Shown here in pieces: positions 22,805-29,473 of a DNA stretch of 64,000 bases. A model generated the notes under the pieces. The model had not been told where the DNA came from and made no database searches. It saw only the letters and a list, made by a program, of their open reading frames with translations. The stretch is taken from the NCBI GenBank assembly GCA_035293985.1, contig DATGLS010000018.1, forward strand, positions 181,874 to 245,873, in the 5' to 3' direction. The DNA is from JAVDCA01 sp035293985 (lineage in GTDB: Bacteria; Pseudomonadota; Alphaproteobacteria; Rhizobiales; Xanthobacteraceae). The stretch's first letter is position 1, and each line of letters starts with the position of its first letter. The translations under genes and the position numbers were made by a program.

Positions 22805-22898
22805 GTGCAGCGACGCGAGCGATCGTGTTGCTGCCGCCCTCCTTGGGCGTTTCCTCCCTAGACTTGGGCCGCTAGCACCGCTGGCGGCCCTTTTTCTT
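22805..22898 (+). ncRNA. mmgR / alpha-r8 (suhB RNA) family small RNA
   Basis: Stem 1 is CGCCC-TCCTT-GGGCG (22835-22849). The single-stranded TTTCCTCCCT (22850-22859) matches, from memory, the invariant motif of the alpha-r8/mmgR family. The terminator is GGGCCGCTAGC-ACC-GCTGGCGGCCC (22866-22890; 11 pairs with one G-U) followed by TTTTTCTTT. Family members are about 77-nt Hfq-dependent trans-acting RNAs in rhizobia; the Sinorhizobium member affects polyhydroxybutyrate accumulation. The exact 5' end is uncertain (22805-22822). It lies next to an IMPase-family gene, the context that gave suhB RNA its name. Confidence 0.75.
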
Positions 22899-22960
22899 TG
22901 TCGTGACGGCAGTCTACCGATTCGCCCTAGCGTTTTTGTGACGGCCGCGCTCGGAGCCGC

Positions 22961-23848
22961 CTATTCGGCCGCCGCCCGGTATGGTCGCAGCTCCTCCAGC
23001 GGCAGCGCGGCAAGGCTGTCCGCGAGCGTCTCCAGGTCGGCTGCCAGCCGGCCGAACGAGGCGATCGGCTCGTACTTGCGCTCGTCCATGTAGAGCGCGC
23101 GGTTGATCTCGAGCTGGATCGCATGCAGGCCGGCGGGCGGATTGCCGTAGTGCTCGGTGATGAAGCCGCCCGCATAGGGCTTGTTGCGGCTCACCGAATA
23201 GCCTGCCTCCTGCAGCGCCGTCTCGACCGTGTCGGCGACCAGTGCGACGCAGCTCGTGCCGTAGCGGTCGCCGAGCACGATGTCGGCGCGCGGCCGCTCG
23301 TCGCGGCTGCCGGCGATCGACGGCATCGAGTGGCAGTCGACCAGAATCGCGGCGCCGAAGTCGCGATGCACCTTGGTCACCAGTCGCCGCAGCGCGCGGT
23401 GGTAGGGCTTGTAGAGGCCCTCGATGCGGCGCAGCGCGTCGTCGACCGGGATACGCTGATCGTAGATTTCCTGCGCGTCGCCGACCACGCGCGCGACCGT
23501 GCCGAGCCCGCCCGCGACCCGCATCGAGCGCGTGTTGGCGAACGACGGCAGCCGCCCGTCGAACATGCGCGGGTCGAGCTCGTAGGGCTCGCGGTTGACG
23601 TCGATGTAGCAGCGCGGGAAGTGCGCGCGCATCAGCGGGAAGCCGCGCGGCACCACGCCGGCGAAGAGCTCGTCGACGAAGGAGTCCTCCGAGCGGCGCA
23701 GCTGGGTGAGCTCGAGCCGGGCGGCGGCCAGGAAGGCGGGCGGGTAGATGTTGCCGCTGTGCGGCGAGTTGAACACCAGCGGGCCCGCCCAGTCGGCGGG
23801 CTCCAGGATTTCGAATGGGGGCTCGAGCTCTTCGTGGATGTCGGTCAT
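22961..23848 (-). CDS. N-formylglutamate amidohydrolase family protein
   Basis: 295 aa. The family releases formate from N-formyl-glutamate or related N-formyl amino acids. Zinc-site motifs are VFNSPHSGNIYPP (near 25), RRSEDSFVDELF (near 50), CYIDVNREPYELDPRMF and DCHSMPS. No other histidine-degradation genes are present, so a hutG role is not claimed. In related genomes this gene commonly neighbours cpdR, which starts 321 bp away on the other strand. Confidence 0.9.
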   Translation of the reverse strand: MTDIHEELEPPFEILEPADWAGPLVFNSPHSGNIYPPAFLAAARLELTQLRRSEDSFVDELFAGVVPRGFPLMRAHFPRCYIDVNREPYELDPRMFDGRLPSFANTRSMRVAGGLGTVARVVGDAQEIYDQRIPVDDALRRIEGLYKPYHRALRRLVTKVHRDFGAAILVDCHSMPSIAGSRDERPRADIVLGDRYGTSCVALVADTVETALQEAGYSVSRNKPYAGGFITEHYGNPPAGLHAIQLEINRALYMDERKYEPIASFGRLAADLETLADSLAALPLEELRPYRAAAE

Positions 23849-24169
23849 GCGGTAGGCGGTTCACGTTCGGCCGCGTCGTCCGTCACCACAGCGAATCGCG
23901 TTGCGGTCATCGGGTCCGGGTCTTATCCTGTTTACAGGCTCTTAAGAGTGACATTGTCCAGGCAACTTCCGTGTCATTTTCCATGCCTCGGGGCGTCATG
24001 CCAAGCGTATTCGTCGGCCTATCCCCCCGCGAAGTGTCGCTGCGTCAGCCGCGGATGGATCGAAGTTCACCCCATTTTTACCCGACTTCCGGCTTATTCG
24101 ACACCGGACCAAGGGCATGGGATGGGGCGGGATCACCCGCCGTCGCGAATGCAGCGGGCGATCGATAGT
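23849..24169. other. 321-bp divergent gap before cpdR
   Basis: No gene. It contains a perfect 10-bp palindrome CTCTTAAGAG (23939-23948) and two GTCAT segments. No classical full CtrA box was found. It should carry the promoters of both cpdR and the amidohydrolase gene. Confidence 0.5.
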
Positions 24170-24529
24170 ATGACCAAGATTCTTCTCGCCGAAGACGATA
24201 CCGACATGCGCCGCTTTCTGGTGAAGGCGCTGCAGCAGGCGGGCTACGAGGTGATCTCCTACGACAACGGCCTCTCCGCCTACCAGCGCCTGCGCGAGGA
24301 GCCGTTCGAGCTTCTGCTCACCGACATCGTGATGCCGGAGATGGACGGCATCGAGCTCGCCCGCCGCGCCTCGGAACTCGACCCCGACATCAAGATCATG
24401 TTCATCACCGGGTTCGCCGCCGTCGCGCTCAACCCCGATTCGTCCGCCCCCAAGCACGCCAAGGTGCTGTCCAAGCCGTTCCACCTGCGCGACCTCGTCA
24501 ACGAGGTGCAGAAGGTCCTGGCGGCATAG
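24170..24529 (+). CDS. cpdR: Single-domain response regulator CpdR
   Basis: 119 aa receiver domain only. LLAEDDTDMRRFL holds the acidic pocket, the phospho-acceptor is D52 in LLTDIVMPEMDG, and the Lys switch is in VLSKPFHLRDLV. Unphosphorylated CpdR helps ClpXP degrade cell-cycle proteins such as CtrA in alphaproteobacteria; phosphorylation by the CckA-ChpT relay turns this off. The start at 24170 gives exactly the family length. No kinase gene is adjacent, as is normal for CpdR. Confidence 0.93.
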   Translation: MTKILLAEDDTDMRRFLVKALQQAGYEVISYDNGLSAYQRLREEPFELLLTDIVMPEMDGIELARRASELDPDIKIMFITGFAAVALNPDSSAPKHAKVLSKPFHLRDLVNEVQKVLAA

Positions 24530-24532
24530 GCT

Positions 24533-24575
24533 ATTGCGAGGCGGCCGCAGGGGGGCCGACGCAATCCCGTTCCAC
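24533..24575. repeat. Partial ATTGCGAGGCGGCCGC repeat
   Basis: ATTGCGAGGCGGCCGCAGG followed by GGCCGACGCAAT folds as an imperfect stem. The left end shares ATTGCGAG with the elements at 10678 and 28716, so it may be a degenerate copy. Confidence 0.4.
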
Positions 24576-24586
24576 AAAATTCCGCC

Positions 24587-24697
24587 GTCATGGCCCGCGA
24601 AAGCGGGCCATCCAGTAACCCACTGGCGCCCGTGATTTCCTCCGGCGCTGCGGCGTACTGGATGCCCCGCTTTCGCGGCGCTTTCGCGGGGCATGAC
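24587..24697. repeat. GTCATGGCCCGCGAAAGCGGGCC palindromic repeat, copy 1
   Basis: GTCATGGCCCGCGAAAGC at the left and GCTTTCGCGGGGCATGAC at the right are inverted. Inner TCCAGTA and TACTGGA also pair, giving one long cruciform. A shorter relative lies at 60729-60826. Non-coding, between cpdR and tRNA-Val. Confidence 0.7.
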
Positions 24698-24781
24698 GGG
24701 GTTGGAATCTTTGGGCGAGGGGGGCCGGCTTGCCGGCGCCCGTTCGAGCCGATATACGAAACCTACCCCTTCAAGGCATTC

Positions 24782-24856
24782 GGGCGCGTAGCTCAGCGGG
24801 AGAGCACTACCTTGACATGGTAGGGGTCACAGGTTCGATCCCTGTCGCGCCCACCA
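24782..24856 (+). tRNA. tRNA-Val (anticodon GAC)
   Basis: 75 bases including the encoded CCA. Acceptor GGGCGCG pairs with CGCGCCC; the D-arm contains GCTCAGCGGGAGAGC; the anticodon stem CTACC/GGTAG frames TTGACAT with anticodon GAC; the T-arm is CAGGTTCGATCCCTG. No split or insertion at the 3' end is visible, so it is not an obvious integration site in this strain. Confidence 0.97.
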
Positions 24857-24886
24857 TTTTCTTCGCCGCTCCGCGGCGAAGAAAAT
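24856..24886. terminator. Perfect hairpin directly after tRNA-Val
   Basis: ATTTTCTTCGCCGC (24856-24869) and GCGGCGAAGAAAAT (24873-24886) form a 14-bp perfect stem with loop TCC, starting at the last base of the tRNA CCA. It lacks a downstream T-run on the plus strand, so it may be a processing or terminator stem. Confidence 0.55.
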
Positions 24887-24948
24887 GCCGCGTCGTAGCC
24901 CGCAGGGCGAACACGGGCCTGTTCAGCGAAGGGTGATTTCCCCACGAT

Positions 24949-26043
24949 ATGCCGACCCTCCTCATCGAGGAAGATCACTTCCTCAAGATCGTCCCCGTCA
25001 TCCTCGATCCGGACATCCCGTCGGCGCATCGCGACGCGGTCGCCGACTTTTTCGCCCACGACGTCCCGGACTTCCTCGGCTGGTGCGAGCGCCTGCGCGC
25101 CCGCTTGCCCGGCCTCTATCCGGCGCGCATCGTCTGGGCGCGGGACCGTGCCGATTTCCTCGCCAAGCTCCCGGACGCCGACGCGGCGGTCGTCGAGAGC
25201 CTCGTGGTCGACCGCGCCGCGCTCGCGAGGGCGCCCCGGCTCAGGATCGTGCAGAAGTTCGGCACGATCGGCACGAATATCGACGCGCACGCCTGCGCGG
25301 AGCGCCGCATCACGGTTGCGATCCTGCATCGCCACGTCAACGTCGCGGTTGCCGAGCAGTGCTTCGCGCTGATGCTGGCGCTCGCCAAGCGCATCAGTGC
25401 GCTCGACGGCTTGGTCGAGCGCAGCACCCTCGAGGCGGCCGGCTATAGCGTTCGCGAGCGCCCTCCCGGGTATGTGGGCTATTCGAACTTTGCGCGCGTC
25501 GCCGGCCTGAAGACGCTTTACGGCGCGACCCTCGGCATCATCGGCATGGGCGAGGTCGGCCGCGAGATCGCGCGCCGCGCCGCGCCCTTCGGCATGACGA
25601 CGCTCTATCACCAGCGGCGCGCGCTCGCGCCCGCCGACGAGCAGGCCCTCGCCGCGCGCTACGTGTCGCTCGCCGACCTCATGGCGCAATCGGATTACAT
25701 CGTGGTGCAGCTGCCGCTCACTCCTTCGACGCGCAGCATCATCGGCGTCGACACGCTGCGCAGCGTGAAGCCAGGCGCCTTTCTGATCAACTGCGCGCGC
25801 GCCGAGCTCGTCGACCGCGCCGCGCTGGTCGACGCGCTCGACTCCGGCCGTCTCGGCGGCCTCGCGCTCGACGTCGGCTATGACGAGCCGGCGCGGCCCG
25901 ATGATCCGCTGCTGAAATTCCGTGGCCGGCCGAACGTGATCCTGATGCCGCACACCGCCATCGCGGCGCGCCACAATGCGCTCAGCGACCTCGAGCGGCT
26001 GTGCATCAACCTGTGGAGCGCGTTGGGTCAATCCGGATCCTGA
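24949..26043 (+). CDS. D-isomer-specific 2-hydroxyacid dehydrogenase family protein
   Basis: 364 aa NAD(P)-dependent dehydrogenase. The nucleotide-binding motif is LGIIGMGEVGREIAR (G199-G204). The catalytic Arg is in NCARAELVD, Glu in DVGYDEP and His in LMPHTAIAA, so the triad is complete. An N-terminal extension of about 30 residues (MPTLLIEEDHFLKIVPVILD...) precedes the substrate domain. Substrate (glyoxylate, hydroxypyruvate, phosphoglycerate-like) cannot be told. It starts 92 bp after tRNA-Val and stands alone; the next genes are on the other strand. Confidence 0.85.
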   Translation: MPTLLIEEDHFLKIVPVILDPDIPSAHRDAVADFFAHDVPDFLGWCERLRARLPGLYPARIVWARDRADFLAKLPDADAAVVESLVVDRAALARAPRLRIVQKFGTIGTNIDAHACAERRITVAILHRHVNVAVAEQCFALMLALAKRISALDGLVERSTLEAAGYSVRERPPGYVGYSNFARVAGLKTLYGATLGIIGMGEVGREIARRAAPFGMTTLYHQRRALAPADEQALAARYVSLADLMAQSDYIVVQLPLTPSTRSIIGVDTLRSVKPGAFLINCARAELVDRAALVDALDSGRLGGLALDVGYDEPARPDDPLLKFRGRPNVILMPHTAIAARHNALSDLERLCINLWSALGQSGS

Positions 26044-26049
26044 TTGGCC

Positions 26050-26238
26050 TCATGGTCGCGCAACTGCTCGGTCTCGATCCACTTCCTGGCCGCGCTGGTC
26101 GGTGTGACGCGACTTGTCGCGGTTCGACAGCACGCTGTTCTCGCCGGCGAGATCCCGCTGCAGATCGGTCATGGCTCCGGATCCGCTCCTCTTGCCCTGA
26201 CTGCCGGCCCCGAAATGCTTGCGATCTCCTTTCGGCAT
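26050..26238 (-). CDS. Small hydrophilic protein (MPKGDRKHFGAG...)
   Basis: 62 aa with no membrane segment or Cys, rich in charged and Gly residues. The ATG at 26238 has AAGGAG seven bases upstream, which strongly supports translation. The motif GAGSQGKRSGSGAMTDLQRD and VLSNRDKSRHTDQRGQEVDRD resembles small rhizobial proteins of unknown function. Third gene of a co-directional cluster of hydrophilic small proteins (26050-26812). By size, composition and the candidate EcfG promoter ahead of the cluster I infer a general-stress role. Confidence 0.65.
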   Translation of the reverse strand: MPKGDRKHFGAGSQGKRSGSGAMTDLQRDLAGENSVLSNRDKSRHTDQRGQEVDRDRAVARP

Positions 26239-26403
26239 GCTGCTGCTCCTTGAGTATCGGCGGCGCGAGCGCCGGATTCCGGCCTCGGTGTTTTTCCTCA
26301 GCCGTATCGTGCGTCTGCGGTTTGTGTCCGCTCTGGCCCGGATTGTTGTCTTGTCGTGGTCGCGGCTTTCCTGCTTCATACCGCCGCGGCCTGACCGGGC
26401 GCT

Positions 26404-26613
26404 TCACGACGCATGCAGGCCGCGGCCGCCCTTCTTGCGCGCAGAATGCGAATGATGGCGGTCGCGCTCGCCGCCACCGCCCGACACCCTGCTGCGCTGT
26501 CCGCGTCCAGCGGCCGGCGGCTTCTTGGCCTTCAGCTTTGTTTTCGCATTCTCTTGCGAGGCGCCGGGCCCGCCGTGGCGAATGCTCGCGCGTAACTTGG
26601 TGGAGGTGGACAT
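26404..26613 (-). CDS. Small basic protein (STSTKLRASIRHGGPG...)
   Basis: 69 aa, strongly basic, with HGGPGASQENAKTKLKAKK followed by a Gly-, Arg- and His-rich tail (GGGGERDRHHSHSARKKGG). A GGTGAGG site precedes the ATG at 26613. The start lies 4 bp after the stop of the 64-residue gene, so the two are co-transcribed. It might bind nucleic acid, given charge alone. The 165 bp between this gene and the next has only a low-complexity frame starting MKRPVRPRRYEAG, which I do not accept as a gene. Confidence 0.6.
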   Translation of the reverse strand: MSTSTKLRASIRHGGPGASQENAKTKLKAKKPPAAGRGQRSRVSGGGGERDRHHSHSARKKGGRGLHAS

Positions 26614-26617
26614 CGCC

Positions 26618-26812
26618 TCACCGATCCTGCTGATAGCCTTGATTGGTCGTGTTCTGGGCGATGTTGCCGGTCCGCCCCTGCTCCTGCGGATTGGCCGGCT
26701 TGACCTTGCCGCGCGTCGATTGCGTTCCCGGGTGCGTTCCCTGACCGTCTTTCGGATCACCGGTTCCTTTCGGACTTTGGTTCTGCGGTGGGACCGGAGG
26801 GGCTTTGGTCAT
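26618..26812 (-). CDS. Small hydrophilic protein (Pro/Gln/Gly-rich)
   Basis: 64 aa: MTKAPPVPPQNQSPKGTGDP, then a Gly/Thr/Gln-rich middle, ending in NIAQNTTNQGYQQDR. No hydrophobic core, so probably disordered, like stress-associated hydrophilins. AAGGAACG lies upstream of the ATG. First gene of the small-protein cluster; a TGAAC-N16-CGTT sequence 33-57 bp upstream is close to the EcfG promoter consensus. Function unknown; disorder and context are inference. Confidence 0.65.
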   Translation of the reverse strand: MTKAPPVPPQNQSPKGTGDPKDGQGTHPGTQSTRGKVKPANPQEQGRTGNIAQNTTNQGYQQDR

Positions 26813-26844
26813 CTCGTCGTTCCTTGTTGCTCCTTCATCGGGGC

Positions 26845-26869
26845 AACGCGCGGTATGGAGTGGGGTTCA
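26845..26869 (-). promoter_or_regulatory. Candidate EcfG promoter of the small-protein cluster
   Basis: On the minus strand TGAAC (26869-26865), 16 bases, CGTT (26848-26845). The consensus is GGAAC-N16/17-CGTT; the only mismatch is the first G. Distance to the first start codon is 33 bp. Confidence 0.5.
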
Positions 26870-26959
26870 CGGCGTTTTCGCACGCGCCTTTTTCGGCGCG
26901 CGGCGCACCGGCCTCCAGCTCCAATTTCGTCCCGGGAAGGTAGCAGCGGGATCCTGCGC

Positions 26960-27931
26960 CTATTCCATCGTGATCCCGGTCTCCTGCGCGAGCTTCTTCC
27001 ACTTGGCGACGTCGCGCTCGATGCGCGCGCGGAGCTCGTCGGGCGTGCTCGGCGTCGCCGCGATGCCCTGGTTCTTGAGCGCCTCGATCACGTCGGGCTC
27101 GGCGAGCACCGCGGCGAGCTCGCGGTTCATCCGCGCGACGACGTCGGGCGGCGTCTTGGCCGGCGCCACTACGGCGAGCCACAGCGAAGCCTCGAAGCCG
27201 GGCAGGCCGGATTCGTCGAGCGTCGGCACGTCGGGGAGCACCGCGGCGCGCTTGCGGCTCGTCACCGCGAGCGCCTTCACCTTGCCGGCGAGCACGTGCG
27301 GCAGCACCGGCGCCATGGTGCCGAACTGCATGTCGATGCGGCCGGTCTCGGTGTCGAGCACCGACTGCGCCGAGGTGCGGTAGGGCACCTCGGTGAGCCT
27401 GACGCCCGCCATCTGCGAAAAGAGCGCGCCGGCGAGATGTGCGAGACTCGCCGGGCCGACCGAGGCGTAGCTGACGCCGCCCGGCTTGGTCTTGGCGAGC
27501 GCGATCAGGTCCTTGACCGATTTGACCGGCAGGTTCGGCGCCGTGATCAGCACGTACGGCGCCTCGCCGATCAGCGACACCAGGGCGAAATCCTTGATCG
27601 GGTCGTAGGGCAGCTTCGCGTTGAGCGCGGGCGACACGCCATGGGTCGAGTTCGTGGCGATGCCGAAGACGTAGCCGTCCGCGGCCGAGCGCGCCAACAC
27701 CTCGCCGCCGATGTCGCCGCTCGCCCCCGAGCGGTTGTCGACCACGATCGCCTGCCCGAGTCGCGGCCCGAGCTTCTTCTGCAGGATGCGCATGGTGATG
27801 TCGGCAAAGCTGCCGGCCGGAAACGGAATGACGAAGCGGATCGGCTTGGTGGGCCAGGTGGATTGTGCCGTGGCGTCGGTGGTGGCGGTGAGGCAAAGCG
27901 CGAGCAGGGCGATAGCGAGACGATGCATCAT
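26960..27931 (-). CDS. Bug/TctC family solute-binding protein
   Basis: 323 aa with a signal peptide (MMHRLAIALLALCLTATTDATAQ). Bug signatures: IRFVIPFPAGSFADITMR, VVDNRSGASGDIGGEVLARSAADGYVFG and PNLPVKSVKDLIALAK. AAAGGA lies before the ATG. It is the second Bug protein in the window but shares only family-level motifs with that at 9687-10658, so it is a paralogue rather than a recent copy. No transporter membrane genes nearby. The ligand is unknown; the next downstream gene is 148 bp away. Confidence 0.9.
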   Translation of the reverse strand: MMHRLAIALLALCLTATTDATAQSTWPTKPIRFVIPFPAGSFADITMRILQKKLGPRLGQAIVVDNRSGASGDIGGEVLARSAADGYVFGIATNSTHGVSPALNAKLPYDPIKDFALVSLIGEAPYVLITAPNLPVKSVKDLIALAKTKPGGVSYASVGPASLAHLAGALFSQMAGVRLTEVPYRTSAQSVLDTETGRIDMQFGTMAPVLPHVLAGKVKALAVTSRKRAAVLPDVPTLDESGLPGFEASLWLAVVAPAKTPPDVVARMNRELAAVLAEPDVIEALKNQGIAATPSTPDELRARIERDVAKWKKLAQETGITME

Positions 27932-27968
27932 AGAGTCCTTTGCGATTCGGGCATTACGTCGCGGTTGC

Positions 27969-28152
27969 TACCCTCCCGCCCGTTGGCGGGGAGGGTCGAG
28001 CGAGGCAGCGAAGCTGCCGAAGCGAGGGGTGGGGGACCACGCTTGCTCCGAATTTGCGATCAGGTGCGCCCGACGCTCGCTCTGCGCAAGCCGCGCCCCC
28101 CACCCCCGACCCCTCCCCGCCACTCGCTGCGCTCGCGGGGGGAGGGGAGAAG
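27969..28152. repeat. Long CCCTCCC/GGGAGGG palindromic repeat, copy 2
   Basis: CCCTCCCGCCCG...GGCGGGGAGGGT at the left and CCCCTCCCCGCC...GGGGGGAGGGGAG at the right, with CGAAGC and TGCGCAAGC inner motifs. It has the same logic as the element at 21541-21737. It spans the gap between the CMD protein and the Bug gene. Confidence 0.5.
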
Positions 28153-28155
28153 AGC

Positions 28156-28701
28156 TCACCGCCCGCGCTGCTCCTCCGACTCGAGGTCGATCTTGAGCGC
28201 CTGCATGACGCGGTTGTGCATCAGGTAGGTGCCGATCAGCACCGAGATCTCGACGATCGCGCGCTCGTCGTAGTGGCGCTTGAGCTCCGCGAACAGGTCG
28301 TCGGGCACCAACGTCTGCAGCACCATCGCGTCCGCATAGGCGAGGGCGGCGCGCTCGGCCGGGCTGAACATATCGGACGAGCGCCAGTCCTTCAGCGCGT
28401 CGCATTCAGCGACCGTGATGCCCTCGGCGGCTGCGAGCGCCGGCACGTGCTGGTTGAGCACGTAGGCGATCCCATTGACGTAGGCGATGCGGATCACCAG
28501 CACCTCGCGCAGCCGTCCGCTCAGCTTCGTCTTCCAGCGCACCGCGCCGACATGATCGAGCCAGGTCTCCGCGAGCGGCGGCGAATGCAGCAGCAGCTTA
28601 TAGACGTTGAGCAGGCCGCCGCGCCGCCCGGCCTTGACCTTGTCGATCAGCGGCGCGATCTCGGGATGGTCGTTCTCGTCGACGTACGAAATGCGAGCCA
28701 T
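28156..28701 (-). CDS. Carboxymuconolactone decarboxylase (AhpD-like fold) family protein
   Basis: 181 aa all-helical CMD-family protein. The core RLREVLVIRIAYVNGIAYVLNQHVPALAAAEGIT follows the family helix pattern with the conserved His, but the CxxC pair of AhpD peroxidase is absent (YVLNQH instead), so a thiol-peroxidase role is unlikely. GAGAGGA lies before the ATG. Possible role: decarboxylation or ring-opening of an aromatic catabolite, by family only. Co-directional with the Bug gene but after a repeat, so an operon is uncertain. Confidence 0.85.
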   Translation of the reverse strand: MARISYVDENDHPEIAPLIDKVKAGRRGGLLNVYKLLLHSPPLAETWLDHVGAVRWKTKLSGRLREVLVIRIAYVNGIAYVLNQHVPALAAAEGITVAECDALKDWRSSDMFSPAERAALAYADAMVLQTLVPDDLFAELKRHYDERAIVEISVLIGTYLMHNRVMQALKIDLESEEQRGR

Positions 28702-28715
28702 GGCGTCCTCTCGTG

Positions 28716-28809
28716 GTCATTGCGAGGAGCGCGTCGGCGCGACGAGGCAATCTCGATCCGCAGTCGCAAGAGCGAGTGGGACGGATTGCTTCGCTGCGCT
28801 CGCAATGAC
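28716..28809. repeat. GTCATTGCGAG palindromic repeat, copy 2
   Basis: Ends GTCATTGCGAG (28716-28726) and CTCGCAATGAC (28799-28809) are identical to those of the element at 10678-10770; inner parts differ. It lies upstream of the CMD gene. Confidence 0.7.
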
Positions 28810-28922
28810 CCGACCCGGATAGCAATCCCCCACGCGCCACGGCAAGGTCGCCACAGGCAGGCTGCGTGTGCTCCCTCTCCCCACTGAAGAAGCGGGAAGG
28901 GAGCACACGCCTCGCCTGGAAT

Positions 28923-29393
28923 TCAAGTCCGCTCGACGACCTGCGCGAGCTCGGCGCGCAGCCGCTGCGCCGCCTCGGCCCCGTAGCCCGCCTCGAATTC
29001 CTTCTGCGCCTCGCGCCAGCGCGCGGCCGCCGACTTGGTGCGCTTCTCGCCGGCCGGCGTGATGCTGACCATGCGAGTGCGCTCGTCCTTGCCGGGCGAG
29101 ATCGTGACCAGCTTGTCGCGCGCAAGCGGGCGCACGGCGCGGGTCGTGGTGGTGCGGTCCATCACCATCATGGCGGCGAGCGAACCGATCGACTGCGGGC
29201 CGAGCCGCAACAGCTTGGCGAGCAGCGAGTATTGCGCCGTGGTGATCCCCTCGGCGGCGAGATGGCGGTCGTAGAGCGCGCTCACGTGGCGCGCCGCCTG
29301 GCGCAGCGCGAGGCAGTTGCAGATCGCCGGCTCGATCCCGCGCGGCACCCCCTTCGTGCGGTCGCTTCGCATGTCGGTTTGCATGGGCTTCAT
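28923..29393 (-). CDS. MarR family transcriptional regulator
   Basis: 156 aa winged-helix repressor. The DNA-binding core is GITTAQYSLLAKLLRLGPQSIGSLAAMMVMDRTTTTRAVRPLARDKLV with the wing at SPGKDERTRMVSITPAGEKR. I start at 29393 (MKPMQTDM); 29384 and 29372 are alternatives. The longer frame from 29438 would translate the operator itself (MHMH...) and is rejected. It is divergent from a MATE exporter; two identical 12-bp palindromes lie between them, so it probably represses both. Ligand unknown; a toxic compound exported by the MATE protein is likely. Confidence 0.88.
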   Translation of the reverse strand: MKPMQTDMRSDRTKGVPRGIEPAICNCLALRQAARHVSALYDRHLAAEGITTAQYSLLAKLLRLGPQSIGSLAAMMVMDRTTTTRAVRPLARDKLVTISPGKDERTRMVSITPAGEKRTKSAAARWREAQKEFEAGYGAEAAQRLRAELAQVVERT

Positions 29394-29402
29394 TCCAAAA
29401 GT

Positions 29403-29438
29403 GTGCATATGCACGCTTGTCGTAACGTGCATATGCAC
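29403..29438. promoter_or_regulatory. Double operator GTGCATATGCAC between marR and MATE genes
   Basis: Two perfect copies of the 12-bp palindrome GTGCATATGCAC (29403-29414 and 29427-29438), with centres 24 bp apart. They lie in the 80-bp divergent gap and abut the MarR start region. Size and symmetry fit MarR dimers; two sites suggest cooperative repression. Confidence 0.8.
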
Positions 29439-29473
29439 CTAATATGTCATTCCGTCAAGACGAGGCTCGCCCC

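Noticed and set aside
24782..24886. tRNA-Val as an integrated-element boundary
   Set aside because: No integrase, direct repeat of the tRNA 3' end or cargo genes follow; the next genes are ordinary.
26006..26407. A 133-codon minus-strand frame starting MKRPVRPRRYEAG
   Set aside because: It overlaps the better supported MPKGDRKH gene in another frame, is highly basic, and has no clear ribosome site.
29394..29438. An extended N-terminus for the MarR protein (MHMHVTTSVHMHTFG)
   Set aside because: It is just translation of the double operator; internal Met codons give a normal MarR start.
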